From: a virus | Length of the DNA stretch: 37,515 nucleotides | Virus record (IMG/VR): IMGVR_UViG_3300030116_003389 | Coordinates: 1-37,515 of that record | Direction: 5' to 3' (one strand) | Shown: piece by piece, positions 9,301 through 16,457 of the stretch | How the letters are laid out: each line of letters begins with the position of its first letter | Position numbering within the stretch: the first letter of the stretch is position 1 | Notes under the pieces: generated by a model | What the model saw: the letters and a program-made list of their open reading frames with translations, nothing else | Database searches by the model: none | Told to the model about the DNA's origin: nothing | Position numbers and translations under genes: made by a program

Positions 9301-11964
9301 ACCGTCTAAAGATAAAACGCCAGAAACATTATATAATTTACCTATTTTTGTGTCACCAATACTGCCACCAATCATAATAGACGAACCATTGGCAACAGCA
9401 ATATTGCCACCACTAACAGATAATTTTTCACTAGGGTCGTCTGTTCCAATACCGACTTTGCCACTATCTGTAAGCACTAAAATTTTACTACTTTCATTTA
9501 CTACAAATCCAAAACCGTATTTTGAAATAATATAAGAATCTGCGCCTGTTCCACCAGAATATCCTATTTCAGTATGACCTATTTGTGTATAACCTTGCGT
9601 AGCTGTAGTGCCGCCGTTTCTTTCAGCTTTAAATGCTGGATAACTAGTTTGTACAATATGAAGTTTAGCACCAGGCGAAGTAGTGCCTATTCCAATTTGA
9701 CCTGAACTATTAATAAACATACGTGTAGAACCACCTGTTTTAAATGTTTGAAAAGAACCTTGATTAGTACCAAAAATATTAATTGCATTGACGTCATTGC
9801 TTACGCCTGATGCATTTAATCTTAACCAACCATCATTCCCAGCGCCATTAACATAAACAGCATTAGTTGAACTATGATATGAAATAGATGCATCGCTTGG
9901 GTATAAAGTAGTATTTTCAGTTAATTTTAAACCCTTGCTTGTTACTTCACCAACAAAAGTTGCGTTGCCACCATTTGACATATCTAGTCGAAGTGCATCT
10001 ATTTCAGTTGTGTCGTCAGTACCTCTTAATATTATATCTTTATCTGCTGTTGATGCTTCTATGATAAAATGACTAGAATCTTGTCTTAAAGTACCATAAT
10101 GAGTACCACCATCTTTAAATCTAATATTACCACCATCAGCATCTAAATTTATTTGACCAGTAGCATCAACATTAAAATCATCAGCAGAACTGATAGTAAA
10201 ATGACCTGATGCATTAGATATATCACCACCAAAAGTTGCATTGTTAGATGAATCTAATAAAAGAGTAGATACATTTGTGCTACCTGATATAGACCCAGTT
10301 TTTAAATTAATTTGTAATGCTTCTATATCTACATTTTGGTCTGTACCTGTATTAGTGTCGTGTGTTTGTATTCTAGCATTACCACCTACAGATGCTTGTA
10401 TTCTAATTTGTTTATTACTACTTGTATCTCTAACTTTTAATTGGCTGTTTTGCACTTCAGTATCACCCCCAATAATAAGTGGGTCATTAATCCAAACACC
10501 ACTAGTGGCTGTTGTTGAAATTCTATAATAGTTTCCATTAAAATCGTAAGTAGTGTACTTACCATCATCAGATGCACTATAATGATATAGATTTGTGCCA
10601 TTTGCTGAATCACCTAAATATATGTGACCTGATGCATTTGGTTTTAAAAATAAACTAGCACCAGACCCAGTAGTAATAGTTGGTGTTCTAACGCTACCAG
10701 CAACAGCAGTACCACTAGCTTCTAAATTTGTTGTAAATATTGTATCGCCATCAACATAAAAATCTGTGTCATATGTTAATGTAGAATCATTTGACCAATA
10801 CGCAATTTTGTTTGCACTACCAACACCAGACAAAACACTAGTATTGTCAATTTTCATCCATTTATCAGTACCACCAGCTTCAACAAATACTGCCCAATCT
10901 CCAATTTTCCAATCCGTTTCACCATCTAAATCAGTAGAACCAGGCGTAGACACATTATAGAAGTGTCCAACAGTACCTGTGCCACTTGCTAGTGTTGGAC
11001 TATTAGTGTCAGCGTTCCAATTCCCTTGAAAATTTAAACCACTTGGTACAGAAGCTATTTCAGATTCAACAAATGCTTTAATACTTTGTTGTGTAGCTAA
11101 TGAAGTATTGCTATCACTAGCCATGTCATCTTCATCTAATATTGTTGTAACCCTAGAGCCACCAGCTAAAGCAACACCACTATTGTTTACACTAAAGCGT
11201 TCTACATCATTTGTTCTAACAACAAAAGTGTCAGTAGTAGAAAACCCAAATTTAGTAGTTGTATTGCCTTGATGAAATATATAGGTTGGTATTCCTAGCG
11301 TAGATTTGTAAAGATTTGTTTCACTATTGTTTGAATCTATTTCTAAATATGAATTACCTTCACCACCATCAATATCACCAATTTTATAAACATAACCCCC
11401 ATCATCAATATCTAAATATTTTTCATTACCAGAACTAACCCTAAAACTGCCATTAACTTCTAATTTAGTTTGTGGCGTTGCAGTGCCAACACCTAATCTA
11501 TTGTTGGATGAATCCCAATGCAAAAGATTATCATATGTAATTGTTTCAGTATCAAGCCAATACGCTAATTTATTTGCCACACCAGTACCGTCAACACCAC
11601 CAATTTCGCTTAAAGTAACCCAATCAGTACCACTACCAGTAGAACTTAAAACTTGATTTGATGTACCAGTAGAATTATTAGAATCATAAAATCTTGCAGT
11701 TAATCTTAAATCGCCAACAATATGTAGTGTTGTTGTTGGTGAACTCGTACCTAACCCAATTTTAGAAGATGCTGGTGTGCCTGAATTTATGTCAACATAA
11801 AAGAATGTAGATATTTGAAAATCCTCACTTGAAATATACACACTAGAATCATTACCAAGTCCATCAGTAATGATTTTTTTAGTTGATGTTATACCTACAT
11901 TGTCACTTACTTTTAATAAGCCATCATAAGTATCTTTAATTTTAGTTCCAAATAGAGTTGACAT
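3358..11964 (-). CDS. Giant tail fibre with S74 intramolecular chaperone
   Basis: This 2868-aa protein is the largest gene of the window. The body is an array of diverged repeats, each with a core like GxVGIGTTSPxxKLxVxG; about 17 copies are recognisable, separated by beta-rich segments full of Gly, Ser, Thr and Asn. This is the usual texture of trimeric fibres. The C-terminal ~100 residues begin with SSSDERLKKNI and form a Peptidase S74 chaperone domain. Ser2768 and Lys2773 have the S+5K spacing of the autocleaving dyad, and the very end (ELVEKNKELEARLEALEK) is a coiled coil. Known for the family: the domain guides trimerisation and then cuts itself off. A receptor-binding role is inferred. 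Confidence 0.9.
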   Translation of the reverse strand: MSTLFGTKIKDTYDGLLKVSDNVGITSTKKIITDGLGNDSSVYISSEDFQISTFFYVDINSGTPASSKIGLGTSSPTTTLHIVGDLRLTARFYDSNNSTGTSNQVLSSTGSGTDWVTLSEIGGVDGTGVANKLAYWLDTETITYDNLLHWDSSNNRLGVGTATPQTKLEVNGSFRVSSGNEKYLDIDDGGYVYKIGDIDGGEGNSYLEIDSNNSETNLYKSTLGIPTYIFHQGNTTTKFGFSTTDTFVVRTNDVERFSVNNSGVALAGGSRVTTILDEDDMASDSNTSLATQQSIKAFVESEIASVPSGLNFQGNWNADTNSPTLASGTGTVGHFYNVSTPGSTDLDGETDWKIGDWAVFVEAGGTDKWMKIDNTSVLSGVGSANKIAYWSNDSTLTYDTDFYVDGDTIFTTNLEASGTAVAGSVRTPTITTGSGASLFLKPNASGHIYLGDSANGTNLYHYSASDDGKYTTYDFNGNYYRISTTATSGVWINDPLIIGGDTEVQNSQLKVRDTSSNKQIRIQASVGGNARIQTHDTNTGTDQNVDIEALQINLKTGSISGSTNVSTLLLDSSNNATFGGDISNASGHFTISSADDFNVDATGQINLDADGGNIRFKDGGTHYGTLRQDSSHFIIEASTADKDIILRGTDDTTEIDALRLDMSNGGNATFVGEVTSKGLKLTENTTLYPSDASISYHSSTNAVYVNGAGNDGWLRLNASGVSNDVNAINIFGTNQGSFQTFKTGGSTRMFINSSGQIGIGTTSPGAKLHIVQTSYPAFKAERNGGTTATQGYTQIGHTEIGYSGGTGADSYIISKYGFGFVVNESSKILVLTDSGKVGIGTDDPSEKLSVSGGNIAVANGSSIMIGGSIGDTKIGKLYNVSGVLSLDGDGTRNIRLGSTTNGEVVRIDNTNGRVGIGTTSPSYKLDVDGEIKSDGYRIDLSATTQRAIASTGTDSIQFGDAGVNNLKFKNASGVALDIASNGNATFTGNITAGDDGSVIGGDGVVSLYARSTGTVSYVQIQNSTTGSNTTSDGLTLGVNGSTAYVWQRENASLHLGTNDSSALTINSSQNVGIGTTSPGTNLDIVGVGAQSLRVKSDSSATIIIDSDGDNDGTAGSYLHYRDTGATKWTLYKETNNDFYLYNASATTYPIHAKAGGDIVLMEDGNNLGVGVSSPSEKLDVAGNIKLSGNAILQGDAGNAQKYLAIYNEGTNTHDDALISFKTHGSRQYSFGIDRSTTNLAITSGYASMSAGDVLLEIDTAGKFTLPSYGSGTYTGTATQRLAVDSSGNIIELPIGSGAVDGSGVANRLAIWSDTDTLTSNVNIVVDSGELQLGNGLLVEDNDTSVITAKAYEPHIIWQKTRGSGGDDYFKIKHENDASAVDFSLAQNGGSDVRIMRINNNNRVIVGGYNEYNASTLNVEGTFGVSTTSKFGGNAIFVSDVGIGETSIDAKLHISDGATANIKFERPGHSKWAFGIPDGQTYLAFDETNDGLTTPTMVLTKTTKRVGIGTTSPGAPLHVVGNAYVQSGTFYTNGITSYSGTTLNLNAGSSHFNLTVNSAERMRIDSSGQVGIGTTSPKHKLYVSGDIGQTDGSRIWFRGSDSSSATGAQSYVYSNGLNLQIKGDDNVQLLGDGGSVILHADYSGKVGINNTSPSTTLDVSGDATISGTITSGNITTNSRITFDYNGSGTGNNYLESGTDTWAFKNSGGTTAFLIDHSDQSVDITGALNMGAGQKIYLGGSDSRMHIYHTGSGGEATVLTKEGNLNLVNQSHGDDIVFKTENSSGTVVTPLTLDSGGDATFVGNITTTGSSITIDPPSGDAVLNLTHSSQSLRIDQNSIRTTTNSHFSLMTNHTTALYIDTSQNIGIGTTSPLTQLHLSNTNGGAIYIEDSDSTNTYNITSISNGGGNLSFDTRNSTGGFVSTDYQMVKDSSGANYQRWFTQGNERMRITSTGKLGIGTTAPSQMLHVLGGDENTMKLDASTGQPALFFAQSGANRWEMRADSSHYGLYSYGTSTWEFYILNGNTGIGTNSPSKKLDVEGNIRAITTGGATASEIDITSGATWRLRSNPTSGDNLYGLDIIKGSAGTDIKMQFDLNGNATFAGSVTTSSYVKSAIGFRMASGQAIDFIDTNIGYNSIERNTSVGGLQINTGDSASINILDNGLVGIGTTSPGGKLEIKSSSGSSVVIDGRASGSYAHSNIYLKSGDSSGSWNAYRLKYVKDGSNDRLEFIDGSGNPNIYFVNGGAATFAGSVDATNYKINGAQGSDGQVLTSTGSGVAWETPSGGGGGTIDGSGTANYITKWTDSDTIGDSIISSSGTNVTIATNNDYPILQLLRDGDNPSTNQLLGRIQFMADYGGSHQNWGRIELDTNASATRTDMDFYVKSTGGSELLTMKLNGTAAAGGNVIVYNKLGIGTTSPDYLLDVSSGASNDAYIQVRNADDSAGAYFKARSGFDGYYGIEFFDKTTAKWYIGGYGSNRLGFWVGSKTTASNEKMSFTTDGRLGIGTTTPSSLLHLESASSPTLQITDTTNTVTFKAYSQDSNSHIGTITNHSLIIDTNNTAAITIDTSQNATFAGSVHLDNDSAQLQLGDDNDMQIYSNGANGVIDNNTGDLIIRCDSDDIKILAEDDVVIRDNDDSTEMAKFINGGAVELYHNGNKKIETTSTGVEATGYYDFASTGSGYGFKYGVSPGTTQGIAIKTSDTGGAYFDGVGYFWNENTGNGANMFQMQNDGDTYCRYINFFRGGNTSDDIIGWIGYNATNTATTYSTSSSDERLKKNIVDWDEEVLPKFLALEPKQFHFNKQDDSEEKNKGYIAQQEVDNFPEVYQLNGEGDDARYGFHPMEMTPYLMKAIKELVEKNKELEARLEALEK

Positions 11965-11999
11965 ATTATATTTTTTACAAATTTACAAAAAATAAAAAG

Positions 12000-12131
12000 T
12001 CAATTTTTTCCTTGACCCTTGTACTTTTTTTTGCGTTGTGAAAGTGATTGATTCTTTGAATGTCGTCCAGGTCTTTTTTTAGGAGGTCGTCTATATTCAA
12101 TAGGGTTAACAGCTTTTTTTCTTTTTCTCAT
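12000..12131 (-). CDS. Short, very basic protein
   Basis: This 43-aa frame begins MRKRKKAVNPIEYRRPPKKR and continues PGRHSKNQSL to a Lys-rich end (KKKYKGQGKN); nearly half of the residues are Lys or Arg. It fits between the holin gene and the fibre gene with an A-rich leader. Small basic proteins with a PGRHSKN-like segment are remembered from other Bacteroidetes phages. Binding to nucleic acid or to an acidic surface is plausible, but the function is unknown. Confidence 0.6.
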   Translation of the reverse strand: MRKRKKAVNPIEYRRPPKKRPGRHSKNQSLSQRKKKYKGQGKN

Positions 12132-12190
12132 TATTTTTTAATATTAAAAATAAAGCAACTATAATGTATAACACACAATGTGGACACATA

Positions 12191-12646
12191 CTATTTACCT
12201 ATTGATTTGCCCTTTTCATAACTACGGCCACCGAAATAAGCCAAAATCGTTGACATCATCACTTTTTCAAAGGTATCATTCCAAGTTTCGTTTATATGAA
12301 ATCCTATACTATCTACGCTGTCTAATATTCCAGCAAATGAAAAAATTACAATGCACCATACCAATACTAATGGTCTTACGTTTTTAGTCAACCAACTTGA
12401 ATTAGGCGACATATCTGCTTTCCATCTTTCACTAACTTCTTCCATTTCTTTATTTTGTTGGTCATAAATCATTTGTTGTAATTTGATTTTATCATCAACA
12501 GAAATATCAGATTTTGTAATTTCAGACAATGCTTCTTTTGGCGATGTCACGCCATTTAAAACACTACCTAATGTAGGGTTAATCATTGTAGCGGCGCCTA
12601 ATAATACTTGACCAATTTTTGTGTCTTTAAAACGCTTTTTGCTCAT
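12191..12646 (-). CDS. Holin, 3-TM GTA type
   Basis: This 151-aa protein has a soluble N-terminal half, then SSWLTKNVRPLVLVWCIVIF, further hydrophobic stretches and the ending AYFGGRSYEKGKS. That pattern (W-TRPxxxLW ... YFGxRxxEK) is typical of the GTA_holin_3TM family, which permeabilises the inner membrane at lysis. The ATG at 12644-12646 was chosen over an upstream TTG because it overlaps the stop of the Cys-rich micropeptide by one base (TAATG). The M15 endolysin gene is close upstream, giving a compact lysis pair. Confidence 0.8.
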   Translation of the reverse strand: MSKKRFKDTKIGQVLLGAATMINPTLGSVLNGVTSPKEALSEITKSDISVDDKIKLQQMIYDQQNKEMEEVSERWKADMSPNSSWLTKNVRPLVLVWCIVIFSFAGILDSVDSIGFHINETWNDTFEKVMMSTILAYFGGRSYEKGKSIGK

Positions 12647-12759
12647 TACCACCAAGTTTTTAATTCATTAACAAAATTTTTTATTTTGGATTTTATCCAT
12701 TGACATACTTGACAAAATTTACAATTTATGCAAGTACATACACATTTTTTATTTTTCAT
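12646..12759 (-). CDS. Cys-rich micropeptide
   Basis: This 37-aa frame reads MKNKKCVCTCINCKFCQVCQ followed by an amphipathic WIKSKIKNFVNELKTWW. Six cysteines are packed into residues 6-19. It lies between the endolysin and holin genes and its stop overlaps the holin start (TAATG), so coupled translation is likely. The cysteine cluster could bind a metal or sit at the membrane. No family is recognised; the reading frame itself is convincing because of the overlap and the Cys pattern. Confidence 0.6.
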   Translation of the reverse strand: MKNKKCVCTCINCKFCQVCQWIKSKIKNFVNELKTWW

Positions 12760-12764
12760 AATTT

Positions 12765-13238
12765 TTAATTTACAATTTTATATACTGTTTTGCCAAATTC
12801 CTTTTCGGCAACTAAACATCTATTTCTATTTTTTTTACCATCAATATAACTTACGTGAACCCAAGCTGGATTGCCATTTGGGTATGGCGTTCCAAACTCG
12901 TATATAAGCTGGTCGAAATTACAATTCAATTTTATCCATTCAAACATTTCTTTATTGGTTTTATAACCATACACATCATCCAAATCAATCGCCTGTCCTT
13001 TACAATGCTGTGATGAAGAGGCGCCACCTATGGCTTTGTTTAAATCTTCTGACCTAAAAAAGCTATTAACTTTTATTGCACCGCCAACCCATAATCGAAG
13101 TGGCTCAAAAATATTCTCTGCCAATGCTTTCATGTTTTCTATTTGCTTTGCATCAGGCACATTTTCTATTCCTAATCTTTTTGCTGTGTTTGAATGTATT
13201 GCTTCATTGTAAGTAATATGTTTACTTATATTTTCCAT
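12765..13238 (-). CDS. Endolysin, M15 zinc peptidase
   Basis: This 157-aa protein is a Peptidase M15 (D-Ala-D-Ala carboxypeptidase / L,D-peptidase type) that cuts the peptides of peptidoglycan. Zinc ligands are visible as SSQHCKGQAIDLDD (His78, Asp85) and WVHVS (His128), with Glu114 in LIYEFG as a possible catalytic acid. It has no obvious signal peptide, so it should depend on the holin encoded close downstream. It sits in the lysis block between an outer-membrane-type protein and the Cys-rich micropeptide. Confidence 0.88.
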   Translation of the reverse strand: MENISKHITYNEAIHSNTAKRLGIENVPDAKQIENMKALAENIFEPLRLWVGGAIKVNSFFRSEDLNKAIGGASSSQHCKGQAIDLDDVYGYKTNKEMFEWIKLNCNFDQLIYEFGTPYPNGNPAWVHVSYIDGKKNRNRCLVAEKEFGKTVYKIVN

Positions 13239-13241
13239 TTA

Positions 13242-14321
13242 TTATAATTTTATATTTATACCGGCTTTAATTGATTCAAGTTTTCTGTCCCAAAACTTTT
13301 GTGCTTGTACTTCTGTAAATAAACCAATGTTTTTAGTTATTTTAAATCCAATAACGCCTCCATATTGATAATCAATCCAATCATCGCTACCATTATAAGT
13401 GCCATAACTATATTGTTCATCGCCTTCAACTAATTTATGTACTGGCAATACATTGGCATACAAGTGTGTCCAAAACTTTGGTCTGTGATGATAGAAATCT
13501 ACGCCCAACACTAAAGACACATCAGCAAATCCACCAATTAAATCTAGTTGTTCTTCATTGTATTGATTAACTACATTCTCAAATATTGAATTGCGATAAT
13601 CAGCATCTGATGATGCTAAAAGTTCGCCATTAGCATCAAACCATTGATAATCATAACCCATAGATTGTCCAGTAAAAGGGTCTATCATTTCATATAAATT
13701 ATCAGTATGTCCAGCATAATCATATGCCAAATTCCACCACATATTATCTTCAAGATAATTTTCAATAGGATTATATCCATATGCTTTGTCATATGTTCTA
13801 TAAATAGCACCCACACTTAAAGAAAGTTTTTTGCCTATTGGCAAACGAAATCTAGCTTCACCACTTATATAGTTTAAATCTAGTATTTCATTTTGTAGAT
13901 ATTCAGCTTTCAATAAATAATAGTTACCTAAATATCTAACAAACGCTTGGTGATTTTCAAACTCATCGCCAGTTCTTCTGCCTTTGCTATATTCAACTAA
14001 CCACTCTAGCCCTTTATTTATATTTCCAATGTTACTTTTTGTTCCAACATTGTTTGTTTGTGTTACAAATTTTTCTCTATTTTCATATTGGAAAAATGCA
14101 ATCTTACGCCATCCATAAGTTACCATAAAATCCGATGGATTTCTTTCAGTCGTTTCTATCAATTCATTGTCTTGCGTTACATAAAAACTTTGATTATCTT
14201 GAATAGGGTCAGTTTGTGTATATGCACCATAAAGTGTTGAATATTTAAAAATGTCCTTTAAGAATTGGGCGTTTGCGCTTACGCTTGTAACTAGTAATAA
14301 TATTAGTAATAATTTTTTCAT
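13242..14321 (-). CDS. Predicted outer-membrane beta-barrel-like protein
   Basis: This 359-aa protein starts with a clear signal peptide, MKKLLLILLLVTSVSANA, with likely cleavage before QFLKDIF. The mature part is rich in Tyr, Trp, Phe and Asn with alternating segments such as GNYYLLKAEYLQ, GEARFRLPIG, LSLSVGAIYRTY and KFWTHLYANVLPV, and it ends IKAGINIKL. This looks like an outer membrane or periplasmic barrel protein. It lies inside the lysis block. Possible roles are disrupting or changing the outer membrane late in infection, or blocking superinfection; both are inference. No exact family is recognised. Confidence 0.75.
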   Translation of the reverse strand: MKKLLLILLLVTSVSANAQFLKDIFKYSTLYGAYTQTDPIQDNQSFYVTQDNELIETTERNPSDFMVTYGWRKIAFFQYENREKFVTQTNNVGTKSNIGNINKGLEWLVEYSKGRRTGDEFENHQAFVRYLGNYYLLKAEYLQNEILDLNYISGEARFRLPIGKKLSLSVGAIYRTYDKAYGYNPIENYLEDNMWWNLAYDYAGHTDNLYEMIDPFTGQSMGYDYQWFDANGELLASSDADYRNSIFENVVNQYNEEQLDLIGGFADVSLVLGVDFYHHRPKFWTHLYANVLPVHKLVEGDEQYSYGTYNGSDDWIDYQYGGVIGFKITKNIGLFTEVQAQKFWDRKLESIKAGINIKL

Positions 14322-14655
14322 CTTTTTTCTTAATTAAATTAATTGTTAAACCTATAATTATACCACCACCTATTGTGGCTATTAAATCGTTATTGTCAAA
14401 CTTGTTATTAGGGCGTGTGCTGTCATAACTTTCTTTTAATGTACCAACTATTAACGCACCAGCGATAGCGCCTAAAAACGCTTTATTTTCATTCTTTGTT
14501 TTTTCATATATAAGTTCATATCCTATTGTGCCACCAAAAGTACCACCTAACATATGACTTTGTTTGTCAGTTTCAATTAATTGCCCATACATATTACAAG
14601 TTAGAATCGCTGTTCCAATAATACATCTATATGTTCTTGCAATGTGTCTAAACAA
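14245..14655 (-). CDS. YfiM-like small membrane protein of the lysis block
   Basis: This protein has the core TDKQSHMLGGTFGGTIGYEL, then a hydrophobic AFLGAIAGALIVGTLKESYDS and a glycine-rich DLIATIGGGIIIGLTINLIKK, ending in a very basic tail. The DKxxHxxGG start and KExxDSxxxxxxFxxxDxxAT pattern resemble YfiM/DUF2279-like envelope proteins common in Bacteroidetes phage lysis regions. The start is uncertain. The TTG at 14653-14655 gives a signal-peptide-like N-terminus (RCIIGTAILTC) but overlaps the previous gene by 55 bases. The ATG at 14590-14592 would give 115 aa and starts 9 bases after the previous stop. Its 3' end overlaps the next gene. Confidence 0.65.
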   Translation of the reverse strand: MFRHIARTYRCIIGTAILTCNMYGQLIETDKQSHMLGGTFGGTIGYELIYEKTKNENKAFLGAIAGALIVGTLKESYDSTRPNNKFDNNDLIATIGGGIIIGLTINLIKKKDEKIITNIITSYKRKRKRPILKGHF

Positions 14656-14936
14656 TTTTCTGGCAATTTTAACATTATGTTGGCTTTAATAACCAATATT
14701 TCTTCGCCATCACTAAACAATTTTATTGTAGGTAGTGATGTAATTTTTTCCTTTTGAAATATCTTTTGATTTTTAGATAAATACAATGTTTGTGTATTAT
14801 AATCTTTAAATTTTTTTAAAGATATTTCAGAATCTTTTACAAACTCTGCACTAAATTGCACAACAGATATACCATCTTTAATTTGTGCAATACTCACAGA
14901 AGTCCAAAAGAATACAACTAGTACAAACCATTTCAT
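14601..14936 (-). CDS. Secreted thioredoxin-fold protein lacking catalytic cysteines
   Basis: This 111-aa protein has a signal peptide (MKWFVLVVFFWTSVSIAQ). The mature part has SVVQFSAEFVKDSEISLKKF, then NTQTLYLSKNQ and KITSLPTIKLFSDGEEIL. The order beta-alpha-beta and then S-L-P-T with a cis-proline-like Pro is typical of thioredoxins. The CxxC active site is absent: residues after QFSAEF are VKDSEIS. It could therefore bind a partner in the periplasm but cannot act as a redox enzyme. Similar proteins are remembered from flavobacterial phages. Confidence 0.7.
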   Translation of the reverse strand: MKWFVLVVFFWTSVSIAQIKDGISVVQFSAEFVKDSEISLKKFKDYNTQTLYLSKNQKIFQKEKITSLPTIKLFSDGEEILVIKANIMLKLPENCLDTLQEHIDVLLEQRF

Positions 14937-14938
14937 AA

Positions 14939-15244
14939 TTATTTTGTTAGTTCATAAATTCTTTCGTCTAATTTTTTTACCGTTTCTTTTATTTCCTCCA
15001 CATTTTCCTCAATATTGTCTATTTGTAATTGCGTTTGTTCTAAATTAGAACGAATCATTTCATCTTTAAAACTAAATTCAACTTTTTGAACAGCATTAGT
15101 TTCAAGATTTTCTATTGATTCTTGTGCAGATGCAATACTACTTTGCATAGTAAAATATATTCCAAATAAACTTGATAATCCTATGACAGCGCCAATAATT
15201 TCTTTGATGCTTAATGAAAATTTTGATTCAGGGTTAAGTGCCAT
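14939..15244 (-). CDS. Membrane protein with long coiled coil (lysis block)
   Basis: This 101-aa protein has one transmembrane segment (EIIGAVIGLSSLFGIYFTM, about residues 15-33), followed by a charged helical region with heptad pattern to the end (NLEQTQLQIDNIEENVEEIK and KKLDERIYEL). It opens the lysis/envelope block just after the tail terminator gene. The layout suits a small holin-like, antiholin-like or spanin-like protein. The true role cannot be decided from sequence alone. Confidence 0.65.
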   Translation of the reverse strand: MALNPESKFSLSIKEIIGAVIGLSSLFGIYFTMQSSIASAQESIENLETNAVQKVEFSFKDEMIRSNLEQTQLQIDNIEENVEEIKETVKKLDERIYELTK

Positions 15245-15245
15245 T

Positions 15246-15683
15246 TTAATTTTGTGTTATACGATTTGATAATTCAATAATACCTCGATAATATGTATGG
15301 TCTGTAAAGTCATCTTCTAAATATGTTACACCAGCACTTTCACTAGTGTAAACAGTAAAGCCATCAGACGATAAATCAATATAGTTTGCTGGTCTTGTTC
15401 GTAATAACTCTAAACATTGTGACACCATAGAATTAACATCTAGTTCGCCACCATCGTCAGATACATATCTACTTATACATTCAATTCTTGTAATTGTTTC
15501 CATATTATATTGTGTTTGATTTTGGTCAACTTCATTGGTTGAAACTGAATAAATTCTAATGTGTGGGTATGTTGCATTGGTAGGTACTCGCCCATAGATA
15601 GGCACATTAGATGAATCAATAGAAATATTATTATTTAACTTACCAATTATCGCCTTGCGTACATATTGAATAGCTTCTTTCAT
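15246..15683 (-). CDS. Tail terminator / completion protein (DUF3168-like)
   Basis: This 145-aa protein begins MKEAIQYVRKAIIGKLNNNI with VPIYGRVPTNATYPHIRIYS and an HTYYRGIIELSNRI-like end. This is the usual pattern of tail completion proteins (DUF3168 / HK97 gp10-neighbour type): short helix, Y-P-H-I, late beta strands. It caps the tail tube where it meets the connector. Its start overlaps the end of the gp10-like gene by one base, and it follows the connector genes as expected. Confidence 0.75.
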   Translation of the reverse strand: MKEAIQYVRKAIIGKLNNNISIDSSNVPIYGRVPTNATYPHIRIYSVSTNEVDQNQTQYNMETITRIECISRYVSDDGGELDVNSMVSQCLELLRTRPANYIDLSSDGFTVYTSESAGVTYLEDDFTDHTYYRGIIELSNRITQN

Positions 15684-16129
15684 TATCTATTAATTATATT
15701 TTTTAATCTATTATTGACCCTATCATATAAATTTTTAAAACCAATTCTAGCACTACTAAAAAAGAATGGACGTGCTGGTAAATGGATTCTGTCTTGACTT
15801 TTACCTTTAAATTGTTCAGCGTATTTGTCATCGCCAAATAATTCTATTAAATCAGCGCCATTGTATTTACCACCTGTACCAAATTCGACATAAGGCGCAT
15901 ACATTTTATCAGCAACCACCACAACTTGTTTACCTCTAGCGCCAAAACTAATTGATTGTTGTAACGCCCCAGTATCTTTTGGTGCAGAACGCTTTGCAAT
16001 TCTTGATATTTCAGCGCCTGTCCTAGCCATTTCTGTAGCTAATCCACGCTTATCAAATGCCTTTAAATTAGCTAATTTTTTTTGTAACTTATTATAATCG
16101 CTTCTATTTATCTTAACATTAACATCCAT
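15683..16129 (-). CDS. HK97 gp10-like tail component
   Basis: This 148-aa protein shows the HK97 gp10 family pattern: an N-terminal charged helix, AEISRIAKRSAPKDTGALQQ, VVADKMYAPYVEFGTGGKYN, and LPARPFFFSSARIGFKN near the end. The APxDTGxLxxSI ... YAxyVEFGTG ... ARPFFxxA signature is strong. Such proteins sit at the head-tail joint or the neck of the tail. It lies between the head-tail joining and tail terminator genes. Confidence 0.88.
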   Translation of the reverse strand: MDVNVKINRSDYNKLQKKLANLKAFDKRGLATEMARTGAEISRIAKRSAPKDTGALQQSISFGARGKQVVVVADKMYAPYVEFGTGGKYNGADLIELFGDDKYAEQFKGKSQDRIHLPARPFFFSSARIGFKNLYDRVNNRLKNIINR

Positions 16130-16130
16130 C

Positions 16131-16457
16131 TTAATCTATTTTAGTTGCTTTAAGTTCAACATAATAATTTAATTCAGATTGATACATTTCATTAATTCTA
16201 TATTGGTCAGTGCCACCCTCTCTAATAAATATATCGCCAACTTGAATATCGTCAGCTGTCTTTTTTCTAATAATCATTTCAACAAACAATCTTCTTTCAC
16301 GCATTCCATTTTCCATTTTAACTTCACCAGAAACTTCTTTTAAATCACACCATAGTGTTTTCACATCAGCTAGTGTTGAGTTATAACCACCATAGTTGTC
16401 ACTAACTCTAGTTAATCGTTTTATAGTAATACGATTTTTTAAACGTCCAGGATTCAT
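16131..16457 (-). CDS. Head-tail joining (head closure) protein
   Basis: This 108-aa protein begins MNPGRLKNRITIKRLTRVSD, with NYGGY and WCDLKEVSGEVKMENGMRE and the ending YYVELKATKID. The start G-x-L-x-x-R-I-T-I-x-R, the D-x-Y-G-G and W-x-x-L motifs match the Phage_H_T_join (SPP1 gp16-like) family that closes the head exit and links it to the tail. It lies directly after the connector gene and overlaps it by one base. Confidence 0.85.
   Translation of the reverse strand: MNPGRLKNRITIKRLTRVSDNYGGYNSTLADVKTLWCDLKEVSGEVKMENGMRERRLFVEMIIRKKTADDIQVGDIFIREGGTDQYRINEMYQSELNYYVELKATKID

Noticed and set aside
3358-11964. Repeats in the fibre gene as a CRISPR array or diversity-generating retroelement
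   Set aside because: The repeats are coding, diverged and of unequal spacing; no cas or reverse transcriptase gene is present.
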